A stretch of DNA of 64,000 nt from CAVSQX01 sp963730225. Lineage in GTDB: Bacteria; Planctomycetota; Phycisphaerae; Tepidisphaerales; Tepidisphaeraceae. Positions 62,487-64,000 of the stretch are shown here, one piece after another (the stretch's first letter is position 1; every line of letters starts with the position of its first letter). The DNA lies in NCBI GenBank assembly GCA_963730225.1, contig CAVSQX010000002.1, forward strand, positions 124,001 to 188,000, written 5' to 3'. The translations under genes and the position numbers were made by a program. The notes under the pieces are model-generated. The model saw nothing but the letters and a program-made list of their open reading frames with translations. It was not told where the DNA came from and searched no databases.

Positions 62487-64000
62487 TCACTTCCCATCGC
62501 TTCCCCCCAGCACCTGATCCACCGTCGTCGTAAACGTATGCAGCGGCGTCGCCGACAGCTTCGGCTCCTCCACCGTTCCACGCACCTGAATCTGAAGCAA
62601 TTCCTGCTTGGCTCCCTGCCAGATATCGTGAATGAACGGAAGCTTCGGCCAGTTCGGATTATCCGTCGTGAAATTCAATCGCACCTGCTTGGTGCCGAAA
62701 TCGAGATATCCGCTGCCGTCCATCAGCAGGCTGTCGCTGCGCAGCTGAACCTGCTCGAAGGTGATGCGTTTTCCCTCCACGCTGTAGCGGGCCGTTCCCT
62801 CGTTGAACGGATCCTGGGTCGGCAGCGACAGATTCGTCACTTCCCACAATCCCAGCAGCAGCGGAATCTGATACATCTTCTGTCCGCTCACCTGCACGTC
62901 GCCGCGGCCACGGCGAGTGGAAATGTCCGACCATTCTCCTTCCAACGCCAGACTCGCCGACAACTGTCCCTGAATGTCCTGACTCTGTCCCGCGACGGTT
63001 CGCACATCCGCGTTCTTCAACACCACATCCAGCGAGTACGACGCGGGCCTCTGATCGGGAAACGCCAGGTTCATCGTGCCATCCAGCAATCCCCCGGCCA
63101 ACTCCCCCTGAATCTGATCGATCCGCAGCGACGGCGAATCCGGCGGCTTGTCGATCCGCGCCTGGAAATTCCGCACCGGTCGCCCGGCAAGCGTCAGTTG
63201 GTCGATGGCAACCTGTCCCTGAACCGATGCGATTTGTCCTTGCCGAACCGCCGCCTCGAACGTCATTCCGCCAAATAAGTCCGTCATGGGCACTTCCAGA
63301 TCGAGCGAACCCTGTTCGATCCGCAGCGACCCGGCGGCATCGATGTCCGGAGCGGCGGCCGTGCCGTCCTCATCGCGGTAGCGAAACGTCTTGAGATTCA
63401 TTGATATCTTCCCGCCCAGATGCGATTGCTTGATCATCCCCGCCACGCCCGGCGGAACCGCTTTGATCAGTTCGGCATCGACCGGAATGTCGCGCGTCAT
63501 GATCGACAAATCCCAATTCGCTCCGTGCGTCGCATCTCCTTTTCCCGACAGCTCGATGCTCGCCGATCCGTGTTTTCCGGAGATTTTGTCCAGCACGATG
63601 CCGTCGGGCGTGACCGTCACGGTTCCGCCGCAGTGCTCCAGTCGATACGGAATCGCCTTGGGCATGATGACCAGATCCCGCGGTCGCAGCGCCAGTGAAT
63701 AACGTCCGACGCTCGGCGGAGTCGTGCCGCCCAGCGCTTCGGAAAGATCGCCGTTGTACGTCAGATCGGCGTCCAGCGAGCCGTGCGGATTGATCGCATC
63801 CCAGACATCCCGCGCCGTCTGCGGCAGCAGCTTGTACAGCGAATCGTCCAGCGAAAGCTTGCGCCCCGGCGGTGAAGGTGGCCACCGGATGATCGCCGCC
63901 GGTGTCGATGCTTCCCGAGGCGAAAAGATCGGCGTCGCCGTGATGGGCTTGCAGATTGCTCACCTCCAATTTCCCCGGCGTCAGATGAAATTGCCCCGAA
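62487..64000 (-). CDS. AsmA-like envelope protein, partial (frame change; 5' end outside window)
   Basis: C-terminal part (over 500 residues) of a large AsmA/YhdP-like beta-rich protein, probably in envelope lipid transport or assembly. Repeating strand patterns such as SGKISMNLKTFRYRD, AAGSLRIEQGSLDLEVP, and the closing VRLNFTTDNPNWPKLPFIHDIW, QIQVRGTVEEPKLSATPL are typical of AsmA C-terminal regions. A frame change at 63867-63872 (CCGGCGG) is repaired by one dinucleotide (TAPGRKLSLDDSLYKLLP). The gene enters from beyond the right edge, so start and full size are unknown. Confidence 0.75.

Overview
The window is a high-GC chromosomal segment that reads most like a Planctomycetota genome, probably of the Phycisphaerae type. 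The evidence is two PEP-CTERM exosortase-sorted proteins, one of them with a dockerin-like tandem EF-hand, a prepilin-type N-methylated protein, a subtilase whose N-terminus carries a 'MERLESRFLFA' planctomycete extracellular motif, and lipid A genes (waaA) implying an outer membrane. No rRNA, CRISPR array or intact tRNA was seen.

Layout. 0.1-5 kb: htpG, a Bcs1-like AAA ATPase, an outer-membrane barrel. 5-9 kb: folD, a PhoR/PhoB two-component pair, cobalamin adenosyltransferase. 9-18.7 kb: transhydrogenase sthA, Uma2 nuclease, the ruvC-ruvA-ruvB operon, cysS, ispF, an NtrC/NtrB-type pair, csp. 19-26.5 kb: accessory segment bounded by two 1241-bp IS3-family copies in opposite orientation; between them are a phosphoesterase, a xylose isomerase, NTase/HEPN toxin-antitoxin remnants, small orphan genes and a gamma-carbonic anhydrase. 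26.5-32.2 kb: exported PEP-CTERM/prepilin cluster and an alanine-racemase-like gene. 32-36.5 kb: flavin oxidoreductase, HU, DUF2383, rpsR, GGDEF protein. 36.6-41.1 kb: a 1500-residue secreted subtilase. 41-48 kb: ilvN, waaA, nadD, a sigma-70 factor, an acyltransferase, a MoaD/NIL pair and a SpoIIE-type phosphatase. 48.3-50.7 kb: an arsR-arsC-aquaporin-arsM operon. 51-53.4 kb: ArsR/SRPBCC pair, orphan antitoxin, immunity/toxin-like pair. 53.4-57.5 kb: araB-araA-araD. 57.6-64 kb: small membrane proteins, two methyltransferases inside a diverged 117-bp inverted repeat, and a partial AsmA-like gene.

Three genome-scale signals stand out. First, at least nine intergenic palindromes are built from short tandem 'words' (for example GGATGAAGGATGAAT, GATAGAGGATAG, GGCACGGAG), each locus using its own word, and they sit against or inside the stop codons of neighbouring genes. 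Second, the two IS copies have flanks (AAC..GTT / GTT..AAC) that are explained by recombination between them: re-inverting the 5-kb segment restores both 3-bp target duplications and also rebuilds two split word-palindromes. Third, about a dozen conserved genes are interrupted by an apparent loss of one GC/CG dinucleotide inside a GCGC-type run, plus a few -1 losses mostly in homopolymers. This most likely reflects uncorrected sequencing error, so genes below are given with their reconstructed extents.
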